Source: Circinella minor (lineage: Eukaryota; Mucoromycota; Mucoromycetes; Mucorales; Lichtheimiaceae). From it: a stretch of DNA of 64,000 bases. Shown in pieces: positions 46,551 to 59,147 of this stretch. The stretch covers positions 186,001 through 250,000 of the forward strand of contig JAEPRB010000008.1 in NCBI GenBank assembly GCA_016758965.1, written 5' to 3'. Below the pieces are notes generated by a model. The model saw only the letters and a list, made by a program, of their open reading frames with translations. It was not told the origin of the DNA and did not search any database. A program made the translations under genes and the position numbers. Every line of letters starts with the position of its first letter. Position 1 is the stretch's first letter.

Positions 46551-47768
46551 TTATAAGATATTCTTAAATAACAATGTGATCACTTTCAATAGGTGATACT
46601 ATTCCTCATGTATTTCGATCCCTTATATCAAATATTGATGATATTCCATTTATATGGATTTTTGGCAATCGAAGATTATGTATCACTTTCTTTACCACTT
46701 TAATTGCTTATCCATTATCTCTTTATCGTGATATGTCCAAATTAGCAAAAACAAGTGGTTTAGCATTGATTACAATTATTGTCATTTGTATTAGTGTTTC
46801 TATTGAAGGTCCTAAAATGGAAATGGATATTCGTGGTAATCCAGATTTAAGATTTAGTTTTGCAAATGATGAATTAATTCAAGCTATTGCAGTTATTAGT
46901 TTCGGTAAGTCTTTTTTCTTTTTTATAAAAAAAAATAATCTATTTATCTATCTATCTATCTCAATCATATAACTTAATATATAATTATAGCATTTGTATG
47001 TCATCATAATAGTTTTATGATTTTTGGATCATTACGACAACCTAGTATGAATCGATTTGCCAGAGTAACTCATTATAGCATGACACTTTCATTTGTTACA
47101 TGTACTATATTAGCAGTTTCAGGTTATCTTGTCTTTACTGATAAGACAGCAGGTAAAAAAAAAAAAAATGAATGGAGGGAAGGGAACAAAGGATAGATTA
47201 CTAAACTTGTTTTTTTTTTTTAGGCAATATTCTTAATAATTTCCCACCAGATAATGTTTTAATCAATGTAGCACGATTAGCATTTGGTATTAATATGTTT
47301 ACCACATTACCATTAGAAACTTTTGTTTGTCGTGAGGTAAATAATAACATTAAGAGAGAGGGGGGAGGTGGAATAGAATGATATAAATTAACTCTTTTTT
47401 TTTATATATATATAATTTAAAAGGTTCTTGAAACATTATTTTGGCCTAATGAAACATATAATAGATTTCGACATACTCTATTGACAACAGTACTTGTTCT
47501 TGTACCATTAATTATTTCTTTATTAACCTGTAATCTTGGTATTGTTTTGGAATTAACTGGAGGTTTTTCAGCTACTATGTTAGCTTATATTTTACCACCA
47601 CTTAGTTATCTTAAATTATCTAAAGATGGATTATGGAAAATGAACAAAATTCCTTATTGGTGTTTATTAATATTTGGTTTAATAGTTATGATATTTAGTA
47701 CCTTTTTTTCTATACAAAAAGTTGTATTAGGTAATTCATTAGAACAAGATGCAACTTGTGATTTGTAA
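45469..47768 (+). CDS. Vacuolar-type amino-acid transporter (AVT/SLC38-like), 526 aa, 9 exons
   Basis: Amino acid/auxin permease family (AAAP), probably in the vacuolar membrane. Exons: 45469-45840, 46002-46067, 46136-46184, 46266-46400, 46483-46509, 46593-46904, 46991-47152, 47224-47336 and 47424-47768. The first 125 residues are acidic, polar and cytosolic. The first membrane helix carries the family signature LNMSNSIIGAGIIGLPFAF. About ten further hydrophobic helices follow, including FAFAFGGMCAYCVIIGDTIP, TLIAYPLSLYRDMSKLA and MLAYILPPLSYL. It matches the AVT5-7/SLC38 branch by the N-S-x-I-G-A-G-I signature; substrate and direction are not readable. Exon 5 is only 27 nt. Confidence 0.93.
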
Positions 47769-48191
47769 ATTATAATTATAATAATAATAATAATAATAAT
47801 ACTCTTTTTTTTTATTATTATTATTATTATTTCTTCCCCTTTCTTTCCTTTACTTGTTTTATTCATATAAATAAAATTTATTATTATCTTTTTTTTTTTT
47901 ATTTGAAAAGTTTTTGTATGTGATCGAGATTTTGTTTAATGAACAAAAACGAAATGCCCATTATTTGAACAGGGCTAAGTTGAAACCAACTTTTTTTTTT
48001 TTTGTTGTCAAAAAAAAAAAAAGAATCTGGTTTGAAATAAAAGGGAGGCTTGGAACCAGTGAACCTACTTTTTCTTTTTTTTTTTTTTACCCTTTGGCTG
48101 ACCGCAAAGAAAGTAAAAAAATTTTACAGCGGGCCATAGTGAAAAAAGCTCTTTTTTCTCTTTCTCTCTCTCTCTCTTTCTTTCTCTAACG
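47769..48191. other. Intergenic, promoter of eS19
   Basis: AT-rich with AAT repeats after the AVT stop codon. The last 40 bp before the eS19 ATG are nearly pure pyrimidine (CTTTCTCTCTCTCTCT-like), as often found at ribosomal-protein gene starts. Confidence 0.6.
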
Positions 48192-48453
48192 ATGCCCGGT
48201 ATCACTGTCAAGGACGTCAACGCCCACGGTAAACCGTCTATTCTTTTTTTTTTTATTATTATTATTTCTATTTTTATAATTTTGAACAACAACAAAAAAC
48301 AACAACAACAATCGACAATGCCAACAAAAAAAAAAAATAATAATAAAAAAAAACCAACTTTTTTTTTTGAAAATCGACAATTTATTTGTGTGAATCGCAA
48401 TTCAAAATTAAATAATTAATGAGGTTTAATGTGGAATATATAAAATGTATTAA

Positions 48454-48484
<31 letters not shown>

Positions 48485-49113
48485 TATAGAATTCATCAAG
48501 GCTTATGCTGCCTATTTGAAGCGTACTGGTAAGCTCGAAGTCCCCAAGTGGGTCGATATTGTCAAGACTGGTACTTTCAAGGAATTGGCTCCCTATGACC
48601 CTGACTGGTACTTTGTCCGTGCTGGTAAGTTTTTTTTTTAATATATCACTTATTGAATGAGTGAGTGTATATATAAATATATATATATATTAAGGAGTGT
48701 ATATGATGAGAGAAAATAATAATAATTATAATATATATAAAATAGCTTCGGTCGCTCGTCACATCTACATTCGCAAGAGCGTTGGTGTTGGTGCTTTGAA
48801 CAAGGTTCACGGTGGTCGTGTTAACCGTGGTAGCCGTCCTTCTCACCATGTCAATGCCTCTGGCTCTGTTAACCGTAAGGTTCTTCAATCTTTGGAAAAG
48901 ATTGGTGTCTTGGAAGCTGACAAGAAGGGGTAAGTTTTTATATTTATACTAATTTAAAAATGAGAAAAGAGAAATAAGAATATAAATATTAATATTATAA
49001 TATATTATATGACTATATTACATTGATATAGTGGTCGTAGAATTACTCAAGATGGTCAACGTGATTTGGATCGTATTGCCATGACTCTTATTGATGAAGA
49101 AGATGACGAATAA
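48192..49113 (+). CDS. RPS19: 40S ribosomal protein eS19, 145 aa, 4 exons
   Basis: Component of the small cytosolic subunit needed for pre-rRNA processing. Exons: 48192-48228, 48490-48624, 48746-48929 and 49032-49113, closing to 145 aa, the normal length. Blocks: [90 protein letters not shown] and [16 protein letters not shown]. The first intron splits codon 13, a short first exon typical of ribosomal-protein genes. Third positions are more GC-rich than surroundings, fitting high expression. Confidence 0.98.
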
Positions 49114-49717
49114 ATATCATGTAATCATATAATAATAATAAAAAAAAAAGAGAAATATATAACCTTTTTTTTTAATATATATATATATATAATAATATAA
49201 TATAATATAATATATATATATGATGGATTGATATTCTCTCTTCTTCTCTTTCTTTTTTTGTTTTTCGCATTATCTTTTTTTTTTCATGTATAAACATCAT
49301 TGTATAAAAGGAAAACTATTTCAGCATTTAAAAACTTGAGAAAATTATTATTATTATTTTTTTGTTTTATTTTTTTTTTTTAATCTCTTTTCTTTTCCTT
49401 TCTTTCTCTCTCTCTGTTTTTTTTTTAAGAAAAGAAAACGAGAGAAATAGAAAGAGTCGTGTATATATTTACAATTTTTTTGAAGGGGGGGGGGTAGGAG
49501 GAAAAGAGTTTTTGAATAAATTTGGAAAAAAAAAAATTGGGTTAGGGAATATAAGAGATAAAAAAGATTTCAAACTAGAAAAAAAAGAAGCTTTTACATT
49601 ATGTACAAAAAAAGAGGGGGGATATAAAGTTTTAAAAAAAAAAAAAAAGTAAAAAAAAACTTTTTTTTTTTCTTCAAAGAAGTGTGTATGAGTTCGTATA
49701 TGTGTGTGCTACATGCA
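49114..49717. other. Convergent intergenic spacer, low complexity
   Basis: AT repeats at 49171-49220, T runs, (CT)n, G8 at 49486-49493 and A runs. Frames here (for example 49362-49652) are Lys/Phe low-complexity and not coding. It includes the 3' ends of eS19 and the kinase gene. Confidence 0.55.
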
Positions 49718-50320
49718 TTAAAACGTTCGGGGTGAAAAAAAAAAGGGATTGCAAACTAGTTGGAATAATAATAATGATAATAATAATAATAATAAAAGAT
49801 AGGAAGAAAAAAAAAAAGAGAGAGAGAAGAGATATTGTTTCATTAGGAATTATTATTTGGAATCAGGAAATACAGTTTGAACTAATTCACCAAGTTCAGA
49901 TTGTTTAGCACATTGTAATTTGTTTGCAAGAATTAATTCCTTTAATTTCTATATATATATATATATATATATATTTAGATAGAAAAAAAAAAGATACATT
50001 AGTTAATGTGCAAGAATGTAATGCATAAAAAAAAACATGGATATTAAAAACTTACGGATCGAACCGATTGGGCATCAGGACGTGTTTGTCCTTCAAAATC
50101 AAGCATCCAACGTATTACACCATTCATTGTAGGTGATGGTTCAGTAAATGTAAATGATGGAGGTTTACCATAAAGAATTTGATAAAAGATTTGACGGGTA
50201 TCATCCAAATGGTAAAGAGGTGGTACACGATCCATCATTTCAATCATTGTAATAGCTAATGACCAAACATCCACATTGGCGGTATAAGGTTCTTCAGCAA
50301 TGACTTCAGGTGCCATCCAC

Positions 50321-50354
<34 letters not shown>

Positions 50355-50996
50355 TAATTAATTATAAAGAAAGATAAAAAAGTTTATTTTGTACATATTA
50401 TAGAATCCAGTATATATTACCTTTGCAGTACCTAACCTTGCATTATTTGTTCGATTGAGAGGTGTTGCTAAACCAAAGTCAGCTGAAACAAAATAAAGTT
50501 GGGGAGGGGTTTTTTTATGCATTTTAGTTTTTACTTATATAATCACGAGAATATATATACCTTTTTTTTTTTATTATTTTACTTACCAAGTTTAACTTGA
50601 CCATCTCTACCAAGTAAAATATTTTCACATTTAACATCTCGATGCATATAATTTTTTGAATGTAAACAGATAAGACCTTCTAAAACTTCTCTTGCAATAC
50701 GAATGGTCATTGCTTCAGAAAGTCCTTTGGTTGTATTGAATAATAAATTAAATACAGAACATTGCATTAATTCCATGGCCATCCATAAATCATCTTTCCA
50801 CATGCCAGCTTCTTTCAATTGAATTAAATTAGGATGATTGAAACATCCCATGATACGTAGTTCTCTTAAAACATAAGTATGATGGTTTGTATCGTGATCT
50901 TCAATAAGACATCGTTTAATGGCCACCTGACCTTTATTGGTTGGTAAATTCTGTCTTGTTGCTCTTACAACAGCACCATTCGCTCTAAATAAAACG

Positions 50997-51027
<31 letters not shown>

Positions 51028-52154
51028 ACCCATTATAATTAAAAATTTAGCAAACAATAAAGAATTATTTTTTTTCTTTGTTTATAAAAAAATAGCGTGT
51101 GACAATGGTGAGAGAAAATATATAAATATATTATTTTTATAAACAAAACCAAATTATTGCTATAACAACAATTTGTGTGTGTGTGTGTCTTGTGTAAAAA
51201 AAAAGTAAAAAAAAAAAAAAAAAAAATTAGCATTTTACTTACCCACTACCAATTCTCACCATAGCAACATAATGTTTATGTGGATTGGCATCCATTACTT
51301 TTGATCGTGGTAATACTTTACGCATTTTATTTTCAAATTCGGGATGAAGGACTTTTCTGTTACTACGTGTTGTTTGTGATGATGTAATAGGTGGTGGTAA
51401 TGGAACGATATCAGGTACTCGACCTACAGGAATCCAAGGTCGCTATATATGTATATAAATTAATATTTTATGTATGTTCAAGGAAAAATAAAATAAAAAT
51501 AAAATTAGAATTATAGCCTTACAGTAATTTTTGGAGGAACTAATTTCTTTTGTTTTTGATTATTATCACTCAATTGATTATTATCATTATTATGAATGTT
51601 GTTATGATTATTTATACTTCTTTTATCTTGTTGTTGACGTCGTTTCCATGCTTCTTCAATAATATCTGGCATTTGCCATTTACCAGGACTTCGCCATGGT
51701 GTCTAAATATATATAAATATAGATTGTTGAAGAAAAAAAAAGGGGGGGGAGGGGGAGATGTAAGTTTTCTTTTCTAAATATATATATATATGTATATATA
51801 TATTTATTTATTTGAAAAATAAACCAAAAAAAAAAAAAAAAAACTTATCATGACCGGATCACTCCGTAACTTTACCTTTTTGGCGGGACCAGGGGTTATA
51901 TTACTACCATGAATGACGGCAGTAGCAGCAGCTGCTAAAGAATTTTTTGACTGAAGTTGCTTTACAGTTGTAATACCCGTTAAACTTTCTCGTTTTATTG
52001 ATTTCGGGGATGACACCGAGAATGAAGAAGCAGAAGAACGTGCGCGTGACCAAGTACTCGTCGGGGAAGCAGAAGGTGGCGGCGTTCGTTGTTGTTGGTG
52101 TTGCTGTTGTTGGTTAGGTGGCTGCTTTCCAAAACTAGCGGTTGGCATGCCCAT
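49718..52154 (-). CDS. STE20/PAK-like Ser/Thr protein kinase, about 546 aa, 7 exons; two model uncertainties
   Basis: Exons: 52154-51849, 51702-51523, 51442-51243, 50984-50587, 50482-50421, 50319-50056 and 49948-49718. The N-terminal 220 residues are disordered, with poly-Q and SP-rich. The kinase domain holds the glycine loop RIGSGANGAVVRA, VAIKRC (ATP Lys), the catalytic loop YMHRDVKCENILL, ADFGLA, LGTAKWMAPEV and DVWSLAITMIEMMDRVPPL, typical of STE20 kinases. No CRIB or PH domain was seen. Two problems: the exon 1 donor reads ATG|ATAAGT (AT instead of GT) or needs a weak CCG|GTCATG. Past LVQTVF the last exon runs into T-rich low-complexity before a stop, so the true end may be near 49852 if one base is wrong. 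Confidence 0.82.
51000..51026. repeat. Poly-A tract in kinase intron 3
   Basis: A nearly pure run of about 26 A on the plus strand (poly-T on the transcribed-sense strand), inside the intron between kinase exons 3 and 4. Such runs are prone to assembly error. Confidence 0.8.
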
Positions 52155-55100
52155 GATGAAAAAGTAGAATGAACAAAAAAGAAAAAAGGGCTTAAAGCAA
52201 TGGGGTTAATAAAATGAAACAACAACAACAACAACCAAAAAAAAAAAAAAATCAAGTGTAATAAGTATTGTTGCAATAAGAAAAAAAAAAAGACGATAAA
52301 TAAGAAAAATAGAGAAAAAAAAAAAAAAGAGATAAAAAAAAAAGAAAGAGAATGTGCGAGTTTATTATAGTGTATGTGGCGTTTTTTTTATTTCTTTGGG
52401 AAAAAAAGAAAATAGATTATAATAATAATAATAATAATAACTCTCCAAAACAAAAAAAAAGAGAGAGAAAAGAAAGAGAAAAAGATGATATAACTATGCA
52501 GGAAAAATAAAGAAGAAAAAATAGAGAGGGGAAGAACGTTACAATACGATTGGATATTACACCATTTAACTCTCTATACTTTTTTTTTTCTCTCACTCAC
52601 TCACTTACTCACTTACTCACAAGTAAAAAAAAAAAAAAAAGAGATGAAAAATAAACTCTCCCCCGCTTCAATTGATTTCAAATCTTCTAATAAAAAATAA
52701 TAATAATATATATATATATATACAACACTCAATTCACAACGCACGCTCCTGTTTCTGTTCCTGTTCCTCTTCTTTCATTTTCACCCCCCACCCCCCCTCC
52801 ATAGTTGGGTTTTTATTTTATTTTTACTCTTTGTGATACCAATCGTTTTATACATTTATTTTTCACTCCTCTGCAAATTATATATAATATTATAATATCT
52901 AGACTCCTCCTGTCCTTTGCTCATTATATTCTAATCAAAAAAAAAAAAAAAGAAAAATATAAAAAGGGGAATTTTCTTGATTCATTGTCTTTTTTTTTAT
53001 TTTCTTTTCTAATTTTTCTTTTTTATCATTTTAATTATTTATAGAAAAAAGATGGGAAGAGAGGATCAATGCTACCTTTTTGCATTAGTTAGCCGGATTT
53101 TTTTTCTTTTTTAGACTTTCTTGCTTTTTTTTTTAGTGTTACCAAGGTTACCCACTCTTTTTTTTTTATATATTTTTTTTTTCATGGGCCATCCAATCAT
53201 TGAATGTTTAAAATGAACACAAAACTTTTTGAAAGTTTAAGTGGGGGGGGTTGTACGAGGAAAAAAAAAAAAAAAAAAAGAGGAGGCTAAAGGTTAAGAG
53301 GTGAGAAAGAGAGATTAGCAGCACTTTTTAAACCATATCCCGCCCGGAATGTCTAATTCCGGTGGGGATTTGTGAGAGTATAAAAAATCTGTGTGAGAAA
53401 GTGCTTTGCAAAAAGTGAAAAATTCCGTACAACCAAAAAACTTTTTGTGCTGCAGGGCTCTCTCTCTCTCTCTTTATAAATCTCTTTATAAATCTCTTTG
53501 TTTAATTCAGTTTTCTTTTCTGTATATAAATTCTTTTCTGGGATGCTATATAAATTTAAAATCATAGCAAATAAATAAAATGAATAAGTAATGCATAGAA
53601 AATACATTTATTTATACTTTTTTTTTCTTTTGATGATGACAGGAACAATAAAAGATTTTGATATGTTGTTCAAATAATAATAATAATAATCGAACGACGT
53701 CGATCCCTTTTTTATTTTTTATTTTTTGGTATCTTATGCATGATTTCTTTAGATCATTATTATGTATCTATAGTAGGATGATAATGATGATTATATAATC
53801 AATTCAAGATAATAAACCATAGTAAGTAAATAATAGTTTAATAAAAACACACCTTTTTTTTTTCTTCTTAACTAATAAATTAATAGACACATGGATAATA
53901 TGATTATTATCTGAGAAGAAAAACTTGTTCAAAATATTATATAACATATATAATACGTACTACCTTTGCTAACTACCTATAGGAATTAACGCCGGGGGGT
54001 TAGAAAATGGCGGTTGATTAAACAGGTTTATTTAATATGCAAGTACAATCACTAACACAACGACCACGATCACGACGAGATTGAACACACATCTGCATAC
54101 TTTTGATTGAGTTCAATGAATGGATATTAGTAATTGATTTATAGAAAAAGATTTTAATCAAGTGAAAAGATTGTTTATAATAATAAGACGAAAATAATTA
54201 TACACAATTAACAATGAGGTGTCACTATTATGTGAGGTGTTGTTCATCTGTTTACTTTTTTTACTATTATATAATATTCTAGTTATCCCCCCCTTGTTAT
54301 AATCTTTTCTCTCTCTCTCTCTCTCCCATCTTTTTTAAAGTTTTCAGGAACCATAAAAACAACATGGGTCAAATAAATAAATAAAGTTCTTTCCTCTCCC
54401 CCCCCTCAAAAAAAAAGTATTGATATGTTAATAATAGTTATAACTACTCAGCAAAAAAAAAAAACAACAATGATAATAATAATAATAATAAAGGATGAAT
54501 CTAATTCTTTCACACAAGTTCAATGGATTTCATGGGTACTTTTATCATTTAAGTTTTCATTGATGCATTACTGATATATATATAAAAAAAGGAGGGGGGA
54601 GTGGATCTTGGACACACAAAATTTGGTTCAAAAGATTCTTTTTTGTTCCCGATACTTTAGTTTAATTCCTTTTTGGTTCGATTGTTGTTGTTGATCTAAC
54701 TTTTTCATTAAAAATAAAATTTTTCTCTTCTTTCTTATTCAAAACATCCTAATATTAAACTCCAATGTTTTTTTTTTCTAAAAAAAAAAAAAATACTATT
54801 AATATTGGTATAGACAAAGAGTTAGATTATGTTTTAGTTTGTTTGTTATGAATTAAAATGTGATAAAGAGAAAAAGTAACGGTAGCAAATGAATAAAGTT
54901 TTTTTTTTTTTGATGATTTATGACGTGATATGAAGTGTGACATGTATATTTGTGCGTGTGTATATGTATGTGTGTGTGCATGTGTGTGTGTGTGTGTAAA
55001 TATAGATTATATACTTGTATAATATATAAAGAGATTGAGAAAAGGGATATAAGATCTTTTTTTTTTTTTTTTTTTTGCATCTTATATTTATAATGTTATT

Positions 55101-55220
55101 GATTAAATGAGAAAGAGAGAAAGCTCATATATTGTACAAAGTAAGTGTGTGTGTGTGTGTGTGTGTTTGTAATTAAAAGAAACACGTGTTAATATATTTA
55201 TATGAAAAAAAAAGATGATT
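52155..55220. other. 3.1 kb gene-poor region, low complexity
   Basis: Left part is the kinase promoter. The rest is AT-rich with many homopolymers and microsatellites: (TG)n at 54958-54998, (GT)n at 55146-55166, (CT)n at 54309-54326. Apart from a small Cys-rich frame at 54018-54098 I see no coding signal, tRNA or repeat family. Its size leaves room for a noncoding RNA. Confidence 0.5.
54018..54098 (-). CDS. Possible Cys-rich micro-ORF or terminal exon (26 codons)
   Basis: An ATG frame encodes MQMCVQSRRDRGRCVSDCTC plus six residues and a stop: four Cys in 26 residues (C-x9-C-x3-C-x-C) and many Arg. It is preceded by CAAAAG at a possible 3' splice site with TACTAAT, a branch-site-like sequence, about 35 nt further upstream. 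It could therefore be the last exon of a small Cys-rich protein. I found no matching first exon with a signal peptide in the 700 bp upstream, so this is weak. Confidence 0.2.
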   Translation of the reverse strand: MQMCVQSRRDRGRCVSDCTCILNKPV

Positions 55221-56999
55221 TTATAGTAAAGTATTATGTCGTTCATTATTGTTTGATGTTGGAAAAGGAAATGAACGACTCATATTAGTATCTTTCGAAT
55301 GTTGATGTTGATGATGAATGTGTTCTGAAGAAGTTGTTGATGTATCTCGTAAAAATGCTGTCAAAGGTCGTCCCATCATAATAGGTGGATTATTGCTATT
55401 ACTATGAGTGGTAGTAGAATTGTTATTTCCTCCTGTTGTAGATAATGATGAATTAAATGAGATAGATGGAGATGATTGTTGAGATGATCTCCTTATTGTT
55501 TCAATATGAGATGTACTAATACTATTAATATTATTATTAGTTAAAGTTGATGGAGGTGGTTGTGAAATAGATGGAGAAGATGTGGAAGATAAACGATAAT
55601 GAGAAGAAGATGAAGATGGAATAGGTGTAGAATTAGAAAATGTAGTATTGATATTTGATGTTGGTGTTGTTAATGTAGTAGTAGAATTATACCATAAAGG
55701 TGATGATTCATTATTTCTTGAGTTATGTTGTTGTTGATAATGATGTTCATCTGCTGAATGTACAAGTCCACCATGTACAATAGATGATGTTTGATTATTA
55801 TTACTATTACTACTATTACCTCGATGTTGATATCGTTCAGATGATCGTAATGGAGCATAATGTGTCATTTCACGACGATATACATTATCGTTATTATTAT
55901 TACTTTGGTTATATTCAAATCGACGACTCGTTGATTCTTTTTTTCGTGTTCGATCATATCCATTGTTAGTTGATACATTTTGATAAATGTATTGGTCCTC
56001 TTCATTACGTATTTTTCCATTAGATAATTGATTTGTTACTTTTTCAGTATTATTTGTATTAGGTTTCTATATATATATATATATATGAGCATTTTATCAA
56101 TAATAGCGTGAATATAAACATATTTACATATATATATGTTATTACATACCATACGATCACGTTGTGCCATATCAGTATATATCATATACGTTATATATGC
56201 ATGCATTGCATTTCGTTTTATCCTTGGATTTTGTTTCTAAAATAATAATAGTCAATGTTAAAATCTCCTTGCTTTTTTTTTTTTTCTCCCTTTCTTTCCT
56301 TCCTCCTTTATATTACCATAGACATATATTGATATGAAAATACATTGGCTCCTTCAGATTGTTCTCCTCTCTATTTAATATAAATTATTATTATATACAA
56401 TTCCATTTCTTTTTATTAAAATAAATCCTCCCCCCAGAAAAAAAAAAATTTATTCCTATTTACCAAATCGTCATTGTTATTATTACTTTCACGATTCATA
56501 GGACTATGATTTCTTCCAGAATGTGTAGATGATGAATATTTTGATCCTTTTGAACCTTCTACTTTATAATGGGTTGAAGAAGGATGTGAGGATAATTTGG
56601 TAGATCGTGTTGTTGTTGTTGTTGTATGTTTTTGATTATAAGAGTGATGAAGATGATTCGGTCTTTCGGCATGCTGAGTATAATATCCTATTTTGGAGTG
56701 GTGGGGGGAGGATAGTAAATTAAAAATATTTTCATGCAAAAAAAAATAAAAAATAAAGAATATATATATATACAAACCATAACCTGGTCTATTCATAACA
56801 TTTTTTTTCGTTTCTTGTTGATCCATTGAAGAATGAATAGCTGCTGTACTTTCATCCGTTCGACCATCAATAGCAGCTGCAGCAGCTGCAAGTAACATAA
56901 TTGGATCTGATACTGTATTTTGTTCTTGTTCTTCTTCCATTGTTTCTCTCTTTATGGATTGTTGTTCTTGTCCTTCTAATATATTCATATATTTAATAA

Positions 57000-57036
<37 letters not shown>

Positions 57037-58128
57037 TTCAATCATTCCCTCATCTAATTATATACTATTTACTTTTCATTCGATTATCAGTTGAATCCTG
57101 TTTTATACAAGGAAAAAAGAGAAAAAAATAATGTTAATGAGTTAAAAAAAAAAAAGTTGTGTTGTACATGTAAAAGGTCATTCGGTAATTTAGTTATTTA
57201 AAAGAGTATAAATAGAGAAGAACATGTGCTCAATGCCAAAAAAAAAAAACTCTTTCTCTTCTCCCAAAGTGTCATCAGACTTTGTGTTGGGTTTATGTTT
57301 TTTTGATTCAAACTTACTGATGTCAATACTTTTTTATCGTTATGTTGAACTATGGGTGTTATTGTTGATAATGATGATAAACCTTCAAGAAAAGTTAGGA
57401 TGGCGCAATGATAGAAAATAGTATGTTTTTATGATGGATTATATATATATATCTTCTTTCTCCTTATTCTTATTCTCCTCCTCTTCTTCTTCTTCTTCTT
57501 CCTCCTTCTCCTTTACATATTTGAATTACTTACCACGATTATTATTATTATTACCACCTAATAAACTACTAATCGACATGGATGACGATGATGATTTTGT
57601 TGTTGATAAATTTTTGCCACTCATATGATTGACACCATTTTTTATACTATTATTCTCACTATTTTTCATGACTATATCACCATCTTGATCAATTTTAGTG
57701 TCATCAAATTTATTCTATATATATATATATATAAGTATTATATAAAAAAAAATCATCCTTCATAATCTCCTTATAACTGTGAAGAAAAAAAAAGGGGGGG
57801 GGAGGGGAGAAGGGAAGAGGAGGAGACGGAAATGTTGAAGGGGGGAGAAAATAATCTTTATACACGCACACACACACACATACACACATATATATATATA
57901 TATATAAAGCCTTACCTTTATTTTTTCAACTTTTAATGGTTGAGGTTCTTGATTAGCTAAAGCAATTAAGATGGAACCTGCTTCAGCATCGAATTTATCA
58001 TATTCAAGTGGTGAACGATTAAGTCGAGAAGTAGTCGTAGTAGTAGTAGTACCGTCGTCTCGTGTTGCTGAAGGTTGTGGTTGTACTTTTGTTGGTGAAA
58101 ATTCTTGTTTTAACATTAAACGAGACAT
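55221..58128 (-). CDS. Disordered probable nuclear regulator, 619 aa, 9 exons, family not recognised
   Basis: Exons: 58128-57916, 57714-57534, 57349-57318, 57097-57073, 56975-56778, 56687-56464, 56370-56317, 56236-56150 and 56066-55221; phases close to 619 aa. Most of the protein is Ser/Thr/Asn/His-rich disorder. Exceptions: FDAEAGSILIALANQEP near residue 50 (short amphipathic helix), SMSISSLLGG in exon 2, and a compact basic-aromatic segment in exon 8, KQNPRIKRNAMHAYITYMI then YTDMAQRDRM. Three psi-K-x-E sumoylation-type sites (LKQE, LKVE, IKRE) fit a nuclear regulator. Exons 3 and 4 are 32 and 25 nt and easy to miss. No DNA-binding domain is recognised, so the regulator role is inference. 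Confidence 0.7.
57001..57029. repeat. (CT)n microsatellite in intron 4 of the disordered-regulator gene
   Basis: About 14 CT units followed by a T-run, just upstream (on the minus strand) of exon 5 and its acceptor. Read on the minus strand it is (GA)n, which makes a false Glu/Arg repeat frame. Confidence 0.85.
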
Positions 58129-59079
58129 TTTTAATTAATTCAATCCTCTTTTTTTTTTTTCTAAAAAAAAAAAAAAAAAAGAAAAGAGGAGAAAGAAAGA
58201 AAGAAAAGGTATGAAAAAACTTTTGTGTGAGAAAAGTGGTTATGATTTTTTATAAAATATGAAAAGAAAAGGAGGAAAAAAAGGATGGAGTGTTTGAGTG
58301 TGTGAATATGTAATATTCTGAGCAAAAAAAAAAAAGTTAAAAAGGCCCTTCTTTTGAGAGGATCGTGCGCTTTGCCATTGTGTTACCATCCACACGTTCT
58401 GTGTCGCATTTATTACAAATGCCCCAAAGGTCATATGCAAAAAAAAAAAAAAAAAAAACCCTAATGATTTTTCCCATTTTCAGTCAGTGCATAGTTGTAC
58501 AACTTCCCCCCTCTTTTTCAAATATAAAAAATTCCTTTCTCTTTTTTTTTAACACTTTATTTTTTTTTTTTTATTAGACCTTCAACTGATAGATATATTC
58601 ATCTTTTTTGTTGTCATATTTTATTTTATTATAATAATAACATTCTTATTTCATTAAATTCAAATGAAATTACATCAACTTTTTCCATTTCTTGACAATA
58701 ATTAATTAATTATTATTATAAACAATAACATCAACTATTAGTTACTTTCGAATGAAATAATGAATAGATAAGCGATTGTGTAACCCAGTTTTCTAAATAA
58801 CAACAAGATGACTCTCAAATTATTTATAAGCTAAAAATAGTAAAAAAAAGTTTTCGATTATTTTTTATATTTACAATTTGTCTATTTGTCCCTTTATATA
58901 ATATAGAATATGTATTATTTTATCATAATAGAATCATTTTACTTGTATCAAATTATAATACTTGATTATTGTTAATAATAATTGTACATATATATATATA
59001 TATAAATATATAAAAGAAAAAGAAGAAGAATAAAATAGTGGTAGGTGGGTGGGGGAGAGGTAATATAGTAATTGTAGTA

Positions 59080-59113
<34 letters not shown>

Positions 59114-59147
59114 GTAATAGTAATAATGAGATAATAAAGATATATTA
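58129..59147. other. 1 kb intergenic region
   Basis: Promoter of the disordered-regulator gene at the left and 3' end of the Afi1/MesA-like gene at the right. AT-rich with A16-18 runs at 58160-58180 and 58440-58458 and (AAT)n at 59083-59110. No gene is seen. Confidence 0.55.

Noticed and set aside
48065..48400. Minus-strand frame across eS19 exon 1 and intron 1
   Set aside because: It is a shadow of A/T homopolymers in the eS19 promoter and first intron.
52155..55220. Direct-repeat runs in the large spacer as a CRISPR-like array or satellite
   Set aside because: They are simple microsatellites of 1-3 bp units with no regular spacers, and the genome is eukaryotic.
57001..57045. Glu/Arg repeat start (MIEKKKERERERE) for the disordered-regulator gene
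   Set aside because: It comes from a (GA)n microsatellite in intron 4. The spliced model through exons 1-4 joins in phase at the acceptor just after it.
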